Assembly: GCA_016794505.1 (NCBI GenBank)
Contig: JAEUJZ010000087.1
Location: 1-46,295, forward strand
Direction of reading: 5' to 3'
Source of the DNA: Myxococcales bacterium
GTDB lineage: Bacteria; Myxococcota_A; Polyangia; Palsa-1104; JAEUJZ01
Length of the DNA: 46,295 nucleotides
Under the pieces are notes generated by a model, which was not told where the DNA came from, did no database searches, and saw only the letters and a list, made by a program, of their open reading frames with translations. Every line of letters begins with the position of its first letter. The stretch's first letter is position 1. A program made the position numbers and the translations under genes. This document shows positions 24,865 to 33,095 of the stretch, in pieces.

Positions 24865-27225
24865 ATGTCCACCGCCCCCGACTGTTTCCATCGAGTGTTC
24901 TTGGTTTTCTTGCTCGCTGTGCTGCATGCCGTGCCCGCCGCCGCCGCGGAGCCGCGCGTCATGCCTCAGCCTGCTCTGCTGCCGCACTACAGCCCGCTGT
25001 GTGACAGCAATCTCGTCGGCTGTCTCGACATCGACGACTTCGGAGCGCACGCCTACGCGCACCTGATGGTCCTACCGAAGACGGACCAGCGCGATGCCGC
25101 GGCCGTCTTTCCCTATGGCGTCACGTTGGGCCTCTTCGGTCGCTTCGCGGGCGGTGTCGCGACAGACTTCAGCTTCTGGCAGGAGGGCGGAGCGCTGATT
25201 CACCAGCACGGCCCGCTGCGCTTGAACCTGACCGCGCTGCTGTGGCCACTGCTGCCGCTGAGCCAAGCGCCACAGATGGAGCGTGACGACGATGGAGCGA
25301 CGCACTATCGCCCCGCCCATCACCTGCGCATCGGCCTGCACTACGAACAGCAAGTGCGCGTTGGCCCCTTCAGCGGCGCGAACTCGCTGGGTCTGCTGAC
25401 CGATCTTTCTGCGCTACGCATGGTGGCCTCGCGAACCTTCGGCCCCATCGAGATCACGACCAGTCTGGGCGCGCTGTATGACTGGCGCGGAGGGTTCGCA
25501 ACCGGCGAAGCAGCGGCCCAGCTTGGGATCTACCTGCCCTTCTTTCGCGCGCTGAAACTTTACGGCGAAGCCTTGGGGCGAGGCTGGCCGACGTATGTGA
25601 AGACGAGTGACGACGGCATCACTCCGGTCCTCACTGCGCTGTTGTCATCGGATGGTGTGAACACGATTCAAAAGCAATCGGTGCTTGGGCTGGGCCTAAG
25701 TTTTCGGCCACAAGCCCGTGTGGACTTCGGGGTATCGGTGCAGTTTGGGATGGGAGGTCTCGCGCCATCCGCTGTGCTGGTCCGGGCGATCGTACTGAGT
25801 GTCGGCAAGACCTATCAAGGTCGTGCAGCGACGCCGATCGCAGAGATTGCAGCCGATGTGACCGTCGAGTTCGCGCGATGGATCAAGGATCAGCTCGCGG
25901 CGATCGATCCGTACCTCAAGCAGGACTGCGTTCTGTACGACGACGAGCACAAGCCAGTGATGTCGCTTGGCGCCCTCGCCCCCGATGGAAAGTCGTGCAT
26001 CTATGACGGGCTCAGCGTACCGATTGGGCCGCACTTCTTTTGGAACAAGGCACACACGCGGCTCTGCAACGATGAGGCACTGACCGACTGCTTTCTGCAC
26101 CGCACCAGCGCGCGTGCAGGGTGGCTGCCTATGCATCCGCTGCTTGTGCAGAACGACTGCTTCGCGTACTGGCAGGGCTCGCCTTGGATGCGCGTAGGAA
26201 CGCCGACCCCTGACGGTCAAGGCTGCGAAAACCGAGGGCACGTGATCCCCATCGGCCACGAGCTGAAGCAGGATCGCCACCACGATTCCTATTACTGCTA
26301 CGACGAGCTAGACAAGGCTCACAACCAGACACAGAAGAAGTGGTGCTTGGAGCGCCCCGACAAGCCGCAGTCCACGAGCGACTACCTGATGCGTCGCTGG
26401 GCCGGCGGTATCGACAACAGCGTTGCGGCACTGAAGAAGGGCGACGACAAAGTCCGGCAGGGCATCGACGAGATGGCGGCAGGTATGCCGCTGCGCGCGA
26501 CGACTCCCGTGCGCGAGGCGGAATCGGTCGGACAGAAGATTCTTTCGACCGCGCGGAACGCAACGCGCGAGGATGCTAAGCATGCTGCGCAGGGAGTGCT
26601 CGATGCCGCGGCTGCATGGCTCAAGAAGCCTTGGCCGCAGAAGCTAGGCGACGCGGTCGAGAGCGTCGGGGACGCGATGGCGTCGCCGACAACGTATGTG
26701 CCTGCGGCTGGCATCCTGCGGACCGGAGGCAAGCTCGCTGAAGCGGTCGAGCACACCACCGATGCGGCAGTTATTGGCAAGCAAGGCGCGAAGGCTGCAG
26801 CCAAGCGCACAAGCAAGGCCGCTGCCGACGAAGTGGCCGAGCACACCGACGAAGCTGCAGCGCGAAGGCTGCTTCGAGAAACGCGCGAGGCCGGCGCCAC
26901 ACATCGGCTCAGTCAGAGTGATGCGTCCACGCCAGCAAAGCCTCCGCACGGAAACCGTGCTGATGATCGTCCAGCAACGCGATATCAAAAACTCGACAAG
27001 GATCGTAATCTCCTCAAACACGGAGTTACCAAGCACGAGAACCCGACGAAGAGGTATTCGAAAAAGGAGATCGCAGGGGGCAGGGTGGAACCGATCGAGC
27101 GAGGTCCTCGGCGGGAAATGCTCAGGAAAGAACGTGAGCTCGTAGAAACGAATCCAGGTCCCGAGAACCGGGAGCCATGGGCAGGCAAGAGGCGGGCTCC
27201 TCAAAGCGAAGGACATGATGAGTGA
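24865..27225 (+). CDS. Exported polymorphic-toxin-like protein with C-terminal nuclease-like domain
   Basis: 786-aa protein with a Sec signal peptide (FHRVFLVFLLAVLHAVPAAAA). Residues about 40-350 alternate short amphipathic strands and resemble an outer-membrane barrel or beta sandwich. Two Cys-rich repeats follow (pattern DCVLYDD...PDGKSC and DCFAYWQ...PDGQGC, about 365-500). A helical Ala-rich region (about 560-700) leads to a charged C-terminal domain of about 75 residues: KHGVTKHENPTKRYSKKEI, GPRREMLRKERELVETNPG and NREPWAGKRR. This tail resembles GIY-YIG/URI-type nuclease toxins, a tentative call. GGAG at 24855-24858 supports the ATG at 24865; an in-frame start at 24745 would hide the signal peptide. 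It overlaps the next gene by a few bases, the usual toxin-immunity arrangement. Confidence 0.65.
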   Translation: MSTAPDCFHRVFLVFLLAVLHAVPAAAAEPRVMPQPALLPHYSPLCDSNLVGCLDIDDFGAHAYAHLMVLPKTDQRDAAAVFPYGVTLGLFGRFAGGVATDFSFWQEGGALIHQHGPLRLNLTALLWPLLPLSQAPQMERDDDGATHYRPAHHLRIGLHYEQQVRVGPFSGANSLGLLTDLSALRMVASRTFGPIEITTSLGALYDWRGGFATGEAAAQLGIYLPFFRALKLYGEALGRGWPTYVKTSDDGITPVLTALLSSDGVNTIQKQSVLGLGLSFRPQARVDFGVSVQFGMGGLAPSAVLVRAIVLSVGKTYQGRAATPIAEIAADVTVEFARWIKDQLAAIDPYLKQDCVLYDDEHKPVMSLGALAPDGKSCIYDGLSVPIGPHFFWNKAHTRLCNDEALTDCFLHRTSARAGWLPMHPLLVQNDCFAYWQGSPWMRVGTPTPDGQGCENRGHVIPIGHELKQDRHHDSYYCYDELDKAHNQTQKKWCLERPDKPQSTSDYLMRRWAGGIDNSVAALKKGDDKVRQGIDEMAAGMPLRATTPVREAESVGQKILSTARNATREDAKHAAQGVLDAAAAWLKKPWPQKLGDAVESVGDAMASPTTYVPAAGILRTGGKLAEAVEHTTDAAVIGKQGAKAAAKRTSKAAADEVAEHTDEAAARRLLRETREAGATHRLSQSDASTPAKPPHGNRADDRPATRYQKLDKDRNLLKHGVTKHENPTKRYSKKEIAGGRVEPIERGPRREMLRKERELVETNPGPENREPWAGKRRAPQSEGHDE

Positions 27226-27667
27226 CAACCCGACGATCACGGTAGGCGTCCAGACAGGTGATGTGCCCTCGGGGCGGGCGACGGACCCGCACATCGTGGT
27301 GATGCGAGACTTGCTTCAGACTCATTGCCGAGGGCCGTACAGCGCTGAGGTGGACGAGTTTTCGCTCGTGGTCCGGGTAGACGGCGATATCTGGCACTGG
27401 GAGCAAGAAGGCTGTGACCGGATGCGACGCAGCAAGAAGGATCGCTACATCACCATCGACATCTATGTCCCGCGGCAGCGCTGGCAGGGGGTGAGTGCTG
27501 ACGAGATTCGGCGCTACTTGGCCGCGTGTGTTGAGGATGCATTCGGGCGCATGATCGCGAAGCTGAAGAAAGACAAGGTCGCGGTGGATGGCGATGCACT
27601 GCTGCGGGACTTTGCTGTGGTCAAAGCGGCGTATCTTGATCCGCAGCCGGTCGCGGCTTCGGGCTGA
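27218..27667 (+). CDS. Probable cognate immunity protein
   Basis: 149-aa cytoplasmic protein with no signal peptide. The core DEFSLVVRVDGDIWHWEQEGCDRM, followed by RSKKDRYITIDIYVPRQRW, resembles immunity proteins (Imm39-like as I remember it) found directly behind polymorphic toxins. It starts within the end of the toxin gene; GAAGGA (27208-27213) fits the second ATG (27218) better than the first (27215). Position and coupling argue that it neutralises the C-terminal domain of the preceding protein. The family name is from memory and not verified. Confidence 0.6.
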   Translation: MSDNPTITVGVQTGDVPSGRATDPHIVVMRDLLQTHCRGPYSAEVDEFSLVVRVDGDIWHWEQEGCDRMRRSKKDRYITIDIYVPRQRWQGVSADEIRRYLAACVEDAFGRMIAKLKKDKVAVDGDALLRDFAVVKAAYLDPQPVAASG

Positions 27668-27731
27668 GCATGCCAAGGCTGGATGGCGCCTGCTCTCGCA
27701 TCGTTGGAGCTGCGGCGTATTCGCAACGGTT

Positions 27732-27749
27732 GAACGGGTTCGCCAGAGT
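27732..27749 (+). repeat. Dispersed 18-bp repeat, copy 1
   Basis: GAACGGGTTCGCCAGAGT here is identical to 29992-30009, and its last 12 bases recur at 34653-34664. All three copies are outside coding regions. No other feature explains them. Confidence 0.6.
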
Positions 27750-27787
27750 ACTCAGCGCTCGCAGATGGCTCGCTCTCTGAGACCCTT

Positions 27788-28102
27788 ATGAAGCCCTGTT
27801 GCGATCGAATGAAGGAAGAGCTGGAACGGACCTGTGCGCATGGTCACGCGCCGAGCGAGTGTCCAGATGTGCTCATCGCGTACGTCGCCAAGGTTGACGA
27901 GTTTGGCATCCGCGTTCACGACGGTGCCTCATCGATGGTGAGGATCTCATTCTGTCGGTGGTGTGGGGCTCGCCTACCCGAGTCCAAGCGAGAGCGCTGG
28001 TTCGAGGAGCTAGAGAGCCGCGGCATCGACCCGCACGAGCACGAGGTGCCGACGAAGTTTCGCAGCGATGCCTGGTACCCGCAGACTCAGCCAAAGAACT
28101 GA
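27788..28102 (+). CDS. Small zinc-ribbon protein of the DUF6980 type
   Basis: 104-aa protein beginning MKPCCDRMKEELERTC and carrying ISFCRWCGARLPES, so paired cysteines (CC...C and CxxC) probably bind zinc. The arrangement CPDVLIAY...IRVHDGASS...CRWCGARLP...WFEELESRGID fits the DUF6980 family, commonly found among immunity-type genes near polymorphic toxins (family knowledge). No clear ribosome site is visible before the ATG. It lies 120 bases after the immunity gene and 4 bases before the next gene. Confidence 0.55.
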   Translation: MKPCCDRMKEELERTCAHGHAPSECPDVLIAYVAKVDEFGIRVHDGASSMVRISFCRWCGARLPESKRERWFEELESRGIDPHEHEVPTKFRSDAWYPQTQPKN

Positions 28103-28106
28103 CGAC

Positions 28107-28385
28107 ATGATCCCCAAGACGTTCAACGAAGATCCGAATCTGGGTGTCATCACGACGGCGTCCGTGCTGGCTGGCCGACCCATCCTCATGGTTTCCCATG
28201 ACGAGGACGATGGTGGCTGGCAGTTTTTGTGCGGCTCGACAGACGACCCGGCGGATGGGCGCATTGTTCACTTGCAGCACATCCTGTCGATCGACCCCAG
28301 CTTGGGTGACATCGCGGATCTTCCGATCGGTTGGGTGGCCCTTCGTCAAGCGCCGTCAGGGCCGTGGGTTCGCGAGCCGCAGTGA
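28107..28385 (+). CDS. DUF2185/Imm33-like small immunity-type protein
   Basis: 92-aa protein. LMVSHDEDDGGWQFLCGS, then ADGRIVHLQHILSIDPSL, then ADLPIGWVALR is the pattern of the DUF2185 family (immunity proteins of polymorphic toxin systems). The ATG at 28107 lies four bases after the upstream stop, so the two form a pair; an in-frame start at 28068 would overlap the previous gene. It is the third immunity-like gene in a row behind one toxin gene, as in orphan-immunity arrays that protect against relatives' toxins. Confidence 0.6.
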   Translation: MIPKTFNEDPNLGVITTASVLAGRPILMVSHDEDDGGWQFLCGSTDDPADGRIVHLQHILSIDPSLGDIADLPIGWVALRQAPSGPWVREPQ

Positions 28386-28570
28386 ACGGCAATTCTTGGC
28401 GGACATCCATGACGTCCGCAGGCGACCGAGCTGAAGAAGCGATGCGCTGTGCCCAAGCGTGTGAGCGCGCTGACGATCTAGCGCGGCCTGCTCCTCGCGG
28501 AGCGCAGTCACTACTTGTCGGTGGGGCCAACACGCTGTCAGCCCGCCGTGACGACAACATACCGTTCCCG

Positions 28571-28985
28571 TGACGCGCGAACGCGAACGCTTCGGACTGC
28601 GGAGCTTATCGCGAGGTCGCGTTCGCAGCCTGCTCTGCTGCCACGAGCGTGCTGCACCTGATGCCAGCTGTGCGGCCAGCTGTGAAGCCAGTTCTGGAGC
28701 GCTCTCCGCAGCCATTTCCGGAGCTCAATCGCAGCCATTCTCGAACTTGCTAGCGGTCAAAAAAGGAGGACCAAGTTCGCCGCATCTCATCTTTTTCTCG
28801 ACGGTGCATTTCTTGCAAGTCTTCCGTCGAGCATGGCAGCGCAAATGGCAGCGCAAATGGCAGCGGGTAGCGCTGCGAAGGCAGCCCCGCAGCCGGCATC
28901 GCATAGAGCATTGGCTGCGGCAGCGGGACAGGCTGCGGCGTGCGTGATGCGTGATGCGTGCCTGCTAGCGTTCGCGTTCGGCGTA
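28571..28985 (+). repeat. Diverged long inverted repeat, copy A
   Basis: This segment aligns with the reverse complement of about 32101-32585. Anchors include 28800-28818 versus 32298-32316 (18 of 19 bases) and 28889-28903 versus 32192-32206 (15 of 15). Between the anchors the copies drift and carry indels, so this is old duplication. One frame (28686-29018 here) is conserved in meaning in both copies: an FWS..R.HFRSS segment, KR..KF, then DG[AV]FLA, QPAS and CVM. In copy A this frame has no clear start. Confidence 0.7.
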
Positions 28986-29313
28986 TCGATCGCGGCGATT
29001 CAGCTCGTCTGTGCTTGAGCCCTGCCGCACATCGAGCAAGTCAGTCACGCCTGCTGGCAGCCACACCGGGTCGATGTGTGCCGTTCGCCGAAGGCTGTGT
29101 AGCGTCACGACAGCGTCACGCAAATGCCGCGCGTCACGCTGGGTTTATCGCAGCTGTGTCCACGAAGCAGCGATCGGTCTGCGTTGCCACAGTCACGTGC
29201 CGCGGAGCCTATGTCAGCGGTCGTGGGATCGCGTGACACACCGGCTGATCTGAGATGCGAGCGTTGGCGGGCGTTGGCCCAGCGTTGGAATTTCGTGAGA
29301 GCGACCGCGGCGC

Positions 29314-29524
29314 GACCGTTGGCGCACCCACGCTCGTGACCGTTGGCGCACCAACGCCTGCGACCGTTGGCGCACCCACGCTTGCAGCCAGCGGTCACCA
29401 CCGCGATTCCGCTGTGAGCTCGCGACGTTCGGGCGCAGAGCGCGTTGTCCGCGACCGTTGGCGCACCCACGCTCGTGACCATTGGCGCACCCATGCTCGC
29501 GACCGTTGGCGCACCCACGCTTCA
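29314..29524 (+). repeat. Six 24-bp iteron-like direct repeats in two clusters
   Basis: The unit has the core GACCGTTGGCGCACCCACGC plus 4 variable bases. Copies start at 29314, 29338 and 29362, and again at 29453, 29477 and 29501. Each cluster is exactly three contiguous units and the clusters are separated by 67 bases. Copy 5 differs at two core positions, copies 2-6 at few others. Size and spacing resemble plasmid iterons, but no Rep gene was recognised, and a coding or random minisatellite origin is possible. Confidence 0.75.
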
Positions 29525-29586
29525 CGAGCGGATCGTACGAGGGAAGACAAGCTCTCAAGCAACGGCCGTTCCGACGGACAAACGCG

Positions 29587-29979
29587 ATGCCAACGGGGAA
29601 GCAACGAAAGAACCACGGATCTGTTACGGCCCCGACTGAATGCGGCGCCGACACTTACCAGTGTCATGCACAGCACAGCAACCTGGCCGCGGAGATCATC
29701 GGTCTCGTGTGCTGCCTGGCACTGCTGACGCTCGGCGAGATCTTGATCGCACCGCTGTGCCTGTCGCTTCTCGCGCGGCTGGCTCCGCCTCAGCACCTCA
29801 CGGTCTGCATGGGCGCGTGGTATCTCGCGCTCGCCGTCGGAGCATGGCTGGCTGGCGAGGTAGGTGCGCTTTGGCTGCGCTGGCCACCGCTGCATGTGCT
29901 CCTGCTCCTCGCACTGCTACCACTCTGCGGCGCGTTCATTTTTGCGTTGCTGCTGCGTACGGATCGCAAGCTGCGATAA
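29587..29979 (+). pseudogene. Truncated POT-type transporter (C-terminal fragment)
   Basis: A 130-codon frame whose section from about 29680 encodes LALLTLGEILIAPLCLSLLARLAPPQH, then GAWYLALAVGAWLAGEVGALW and a final hydrophobic segment. This matches the corresponding C-terminal part of the POT-type transporter at 1357-2985 (LLSLAEILLAPLGVSLVTRLAPQ...). The first 30 codons are unrelated. About three quarters of the transporter is missing, so it is a remnant of a duplication or of a second transporter. It lies directly behind the 24-bp repeats. Confidence 0.7.
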
Positions 29980-29991
29980 TTCGTCACGCTC

Positions 29992-30009
29992 GAACGGGTT
30001 CGCCAGAGT
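29992..30009 (+). repeat. Dispersed 18-bp repeat, copy 2
   Basis: Identical over 18 bases to 27732-27749. It lies 12 bases behind the stop of the transporter fragment and just beyond the end of the convergent zinc-finger gene. Confidence 0.6.
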
Positions 30010-30036
30010 GGCCAGGTGGATGGCCGCCGCGATGCT

Positions 30037-31725
30037 TCAGCTTGCCTGTCCTTGCACCTTCGCCGCGTTGCTCTCTCCGGCTCCTCCCTTCGCCTGCTCA
30101 GCCTTCAGCACCTGCAGCCCTTCGCGCGTCCAGATGCCGTGCTGCATCAGGACGACCAAGCGTGCATCGCTGAAGAGCTCGCGGATGTGTCGGCGTACCT
30201 TCGATGGGAGATCAGAATGGGGCTGCGGAGGCTCCGGCTGTCCTTGATGCAGGGCCATGACGCGCGCCAGGACATACTCGGCGTAGGCACGGCGCGGTGC
30301 GTTGTTGAGCACCGATATGATGCGCTCAGCGTCGGAGAAGGTCAGCGATACGAACGGCGCGGGCAGTCGAGCCATCGCGGCCGGCCCCTGTGCGTGGTAG
30401 TGCAGCCACGCGGTGTACAGCTTGATAGCTGCGGGCGCCAAGCGCGCGTCGTGGACCACACTGCGGATCTGAGCGCGAACCTCTTCGCGCAGATGGAACT
30501 CAGGGCTGGGCGGCGGCGACTGCGCACGAACGCGAGCATGCATGCAGTCGATCTCGTGCTGAAGCGCCGCGCACTGCTCGGTGTGAAGCACGATGCGGAT
30601 CAGAGACCTGAGCTCTTGCGGAGACAGCGGCGGCGAGCACTCAGGAATAATCGAAGTCTCGTCGAAGCTGGCCCTCTGCGGAGTGGGATTGACCGCAGTG
30701 GACTCGTTGGGAAGCGAGAGGTCAATCGCTGCATGTTGTTCGGCAGGCTCGATGGTGGACGAAGCCGACACATCTTCAGTCTGTTTGGTCTGCGCATCAG
30801 CCGCTGGGGACACGGGCTCGGGTGCTGTCGGTGCAGCCGGTGCAGCCGATGCAGCCGATGCAGCCGATGCAGCCGATGCTGCGGATGTCGGTGTTTCGAG
30901 TTCCGACACTGAAGGTTCGGTGGAAGCAGATGCTGCGGGAGTGCTGCCTGCTGTGCCAACGGCATCCTGGCGAAGCGTGGCGTCCTTGTCATGCATCGGC
31001 GCTGATGAAGCAGGAGTCTCTGGCGAAGTAGGGTCGAGCGTGGAGGCGACAAGCCCTGGCTCCACGACTTCAGCGCTAGGGTTACTTGGGGCTGGTGCGT
31101 TGGCTGCTGGCCCTGATTCTCGTCGCTGCCGTCCGATGCGTGATGACCGTGGCCGCTTCGCATCGGGCGCCAGTTGCTGCGCGTCAGGTGGCCCCAAGAA
31201 AAAGTGTAGAGCGGGAAGGTAGCGACTCGCATCGGGAGGCAGCCGTGCTCCGCTCGCATCTACCCACAGTAAGCGATACCGCCGACCGCTGCGCAGCCGC
31301 AGATCATCCGGCAGTTCAAACGGGTACAGACGCCAGTAGGGCAATGCTCCGGGCCCGCTGGAATCTGGCACGATGCGTGGCGACTCGTGCGCATCCCCCA
31401 CCGGCAGGACCAAGCGATAGCCGACTGCACCCGCTGGCGCCTGCGAGAGCACCTGCTCATCGAACGCCACACGAGATCGTTCACGAGCGCAGCGGGCGTA
31501 CTGTGAGACATTCCGCTTTGGCCCTCGCCCATCCCAGCGCCGATCTTCGGCCGTGGATTTCTGCCCCATGCTGCTGCGAGTGGTCGCAGTCTCCTCGCCA
31601 CGCGATGGCGTTCGAGCCGATCGCTTGCGTGCGCGATACGCCTTCGCTCGACAGGCCGCATCACAGTATTTCCTGACCGACGGACGACTCGCCAAGAACG
31701 TCTTGTCGCACTGCTGACACTGCAT
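30037..31725 (-). CDS. Zinc-finger protein with long low-complexity middle
   Basis: 562-aa protein of unknown function. The N terminus MQCQQCDKTFLASRPSVRKYC..ACRAKAYRARKR is a C2-C2 zinc finger of the kind seen in small DNA-associated proteins. Residues about 85-180 form a compact region (YWRLYPFELPDDLRLRSGRRYRLLW). Residues about 195-360 are disordered and Ser/Ala/Pro/Thr-rich, including Ala-Ala-Ser repeats from a 9-bp tandem repeat (about 30835-30890). A helical C-terminal domain (about 375-530) follows (PQELRSLIRIVLHTEQC...). It lies between copies A and B of the inverted repeat and near the iteron-like repeats, so a replication or DNA-binding role is conceivable but unsupported by any known Rep signature. 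No strong ribosome site precedes the ATG. Confidence 0.6.
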   Translation of the reverse strand: MQCQQCDKTFLASRPSVRKYCDAACRAKAYRARKRSARTPSRGEETATTRSSMGQKSTAEDRRWDGRGPKRNVSQYARCARERSRVAFDEQVLSQAPAGAVGYRLVLPVGDAHESPRIVPDSSGPGALPYWRLYPFELPDDLRLRSGRRYRLLWVDASGARLPPDASRYLPALHFFLGPPDAQQLAPDAKRPRSSRIGRQRRESGPAANAPAPSNPSAEVVEPGLVASTLDPTSPETPASSAPMHDKDATLRQDAVGTAGSTPAASASTEPSVSELETPTSAASAASAASAASAAPAAPTAPEPVSPAADAQTKQTEDVSASSTIEPAEQHAAIDLSLPNESTAVNPTPQRASFDETSIIPECSPPLSPQELRSLIRIVLHTEQCAALQHEIDCMHARVRAQSPPPSPEFHLREEVRAQIRSVVHDARLAPAAIKLYTAWLHYHAQGPAAMARLPAPFVSLTFSDAERIISVLNNAPRRAYAEYVLARVMALHQGQPEPPQPHSDLPSKVRRHIRELFSDARLVVLMQHGIWTREGLQVLKAEQAKGGAGESNAAKVQGQAS

Positions 31726-32100
31726 ACCCAGTTTTCGCGATCGCTGGTGTGATGGTTTCCCGTCGTGATGTAACGGTGCAGGATGACTCTGGTTTCTGCG
31801 AGCGGATAGCGTGCAGGCTGCTGCCGTTTTCGTTTGCCGTGACGCATCGGTGATGATTGAGGATCGCAGATGGCGGTGTCACTACAGGCGCCGCCTACGA
31901 ATCTGCGAGCCACCCCGCGAGTGACCCTGTATCTGACTCTGTAATCCATCGTCCGAGAGCCAACCCAGCCGTGAGCCAAAGGCACACTGCGTTCGCGTTT
32001 TCATCCCCGTGGCCACGCCGCGCAACAAATGAGTCATGGCTCCCCGCGGCTGACTAGCATGCTTCGGTGCCCCGCTGGCTGCGTCGTGCGATGACGCGAT

Positions 32101-32585
32101 CGCCTACGTTCACGCGCAGCGAACGCCAACGCGAACGCAAGACTGCATCACGCAGGGCGCAGCCAGTGCCAACGCCACGGCCAATACAATCTGCGATGCC
32201 GGCTGCACAGCCGCTTGAAGATCTGCCTTCGCTGCTTCCTGTAGCCATCGCAGCGCACTTAGCGGAGCCATTAGCGGAGCTGTCCTCACCAGGGTCTTTG
32301 CAAGAAATACACCGTCAGAAAGAGGGGGGCCTGGTCCAAACTTGAGCGACCTTTTGCGACCTGCTGCAAATTCGAGACTAGCTCCGCTTGAGCTCCGGAA
32401 GTGACCGCGGGAACAGCTCCGGAAGTGTCTGCGGGAACAGCTCCAAAACCGCCTTCGCAACCAGCCGCGCAACGAGCATCAGCCACAGCACGCGAGTGGC
32501 CACAGGGCCGGCAACGAAAGCGACCTCGCGATGGTCTGCGAAGCCAGAAGTGTTCGGGCTCGCGTTTGCCGCTGTGCGTCACGGA
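32101..32585 (-). repeat. Diverged long inverted repeat, copy B
   Basis: Reverse-complement relative of 28571-28985. Relative to copy A it carries an extra internal tandem duplication of about 24 bp (the CCGGAGCTGTTCCCGC-type words, 32380-32445). On the minus strand a frame from 32472 to 32110 (120 codons from a TTG) is open through the whole conserved part, whereas copy A is closed upstream at 28683. It may be a small gene or a decayed one; no known family was recognised. Confidence 0.65.
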
Positions 32586-32850
32586 AACAGCGTGTCCGCG
32601 TCACCTCTGCGTTGCAGGATTGGCGCCTGCTGCTGTCGATTCCGCCGGCAGGCCGCTGGCCCTGGTCCGGCGCTGATGAGCGCTGCCCGATCCGCCGCAC
32701 TCAGCTCCAAGCTGTCCCCCGACCCGAAATTCCGAAGGCCAGCCAGCGGGCACTGGCGTCCCATTTCGATGATACCTATCGGCTCGTTTGCGTTCGCACG
32801 CCGTGACGCAGACCAATGCACTGAAGTCAGGAACAAGCCGGCCTTCAGCT

Positions 32851-32894
32851 GCACAGCATCCGGACCGTAGCCGCACAGCATCCGGACCGTAGCC
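32851..32894. repeat. 22-bp tandem duplication
   Basis: GCACAGCATCCGGACCGTAGCC occurs twice in direct succession (32851-32872 and 32873-32894). Twenty-two bases are two units of 11, and its reverse complement resembles the 11-bp repeats at 33030-33060. Confidence 0.75.
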
Positions 32895-32996
32895 AGACAC
32901 CAGCCGCGCAACAGCCGTACAGCAGCCGTTCATAATTCGATCGATGGGGCCATGCCAACATCCTGGATCTCTTGAACTCCGCGATCCGGCTCGCTT

Positions 32997-33095
32997 CCGG
33001 ATATGGCGCGGATACGGCGCGGATACGGCGCGGATACGGTGCGGATGCTGCACGGATGCTGCACGGATGCTGCGCGGATACGATGCGGCTGCGGT
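32997..33095. repeat. Array of 11-bp phased repeats
   Basis: About nine contiguous 11-bp units of the form (G/A)CGGATACGGC or (G/A)CGGATGCTGC: clear units start at 33008, 33019, 33030, 33041, 33052, 33063, 33074 and 33085. The spacing is close to one helical turn. With the 22-bp pair at 32851-32894 it forms an imperfect large palindrome (ATACGGTGCGGATGCTGCAC versus the reverse complement of the 22-mer). Possible roles are protein-binding phased sites, an origin or hairpin, or simple slippage. Confidence 0.7.

Larger units (their letters stand above)
28386..29586. other. Non-coding, repeat-rich stretch
   Basis: No convincing intact gene is visible across 1.2 kb. It holds a small hairpin (GCGGAC 28399-28404 with GTCCGC 28414-28419), the plus-strand copy of a diverged inverted repeat (about 28571-28985), many GCGAACGCGAACG-like words, and six 24-bp iteron-like repeats (29314-29524). 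Confidence 0.55.

Noticed and set aside
29314..29524. CRISPR array
   Set aside because: The units are contiguous 24-bp tandem repeats with no unique spacers of regular length, and no cas gene is present.
30593..31222. Long plus-strand frame opposite the zinc-finger gene
   Set aside because: It is the antisense of the low-complexity Ala/Ser region; the minus-strand protein has a clear zinc finger at its start.
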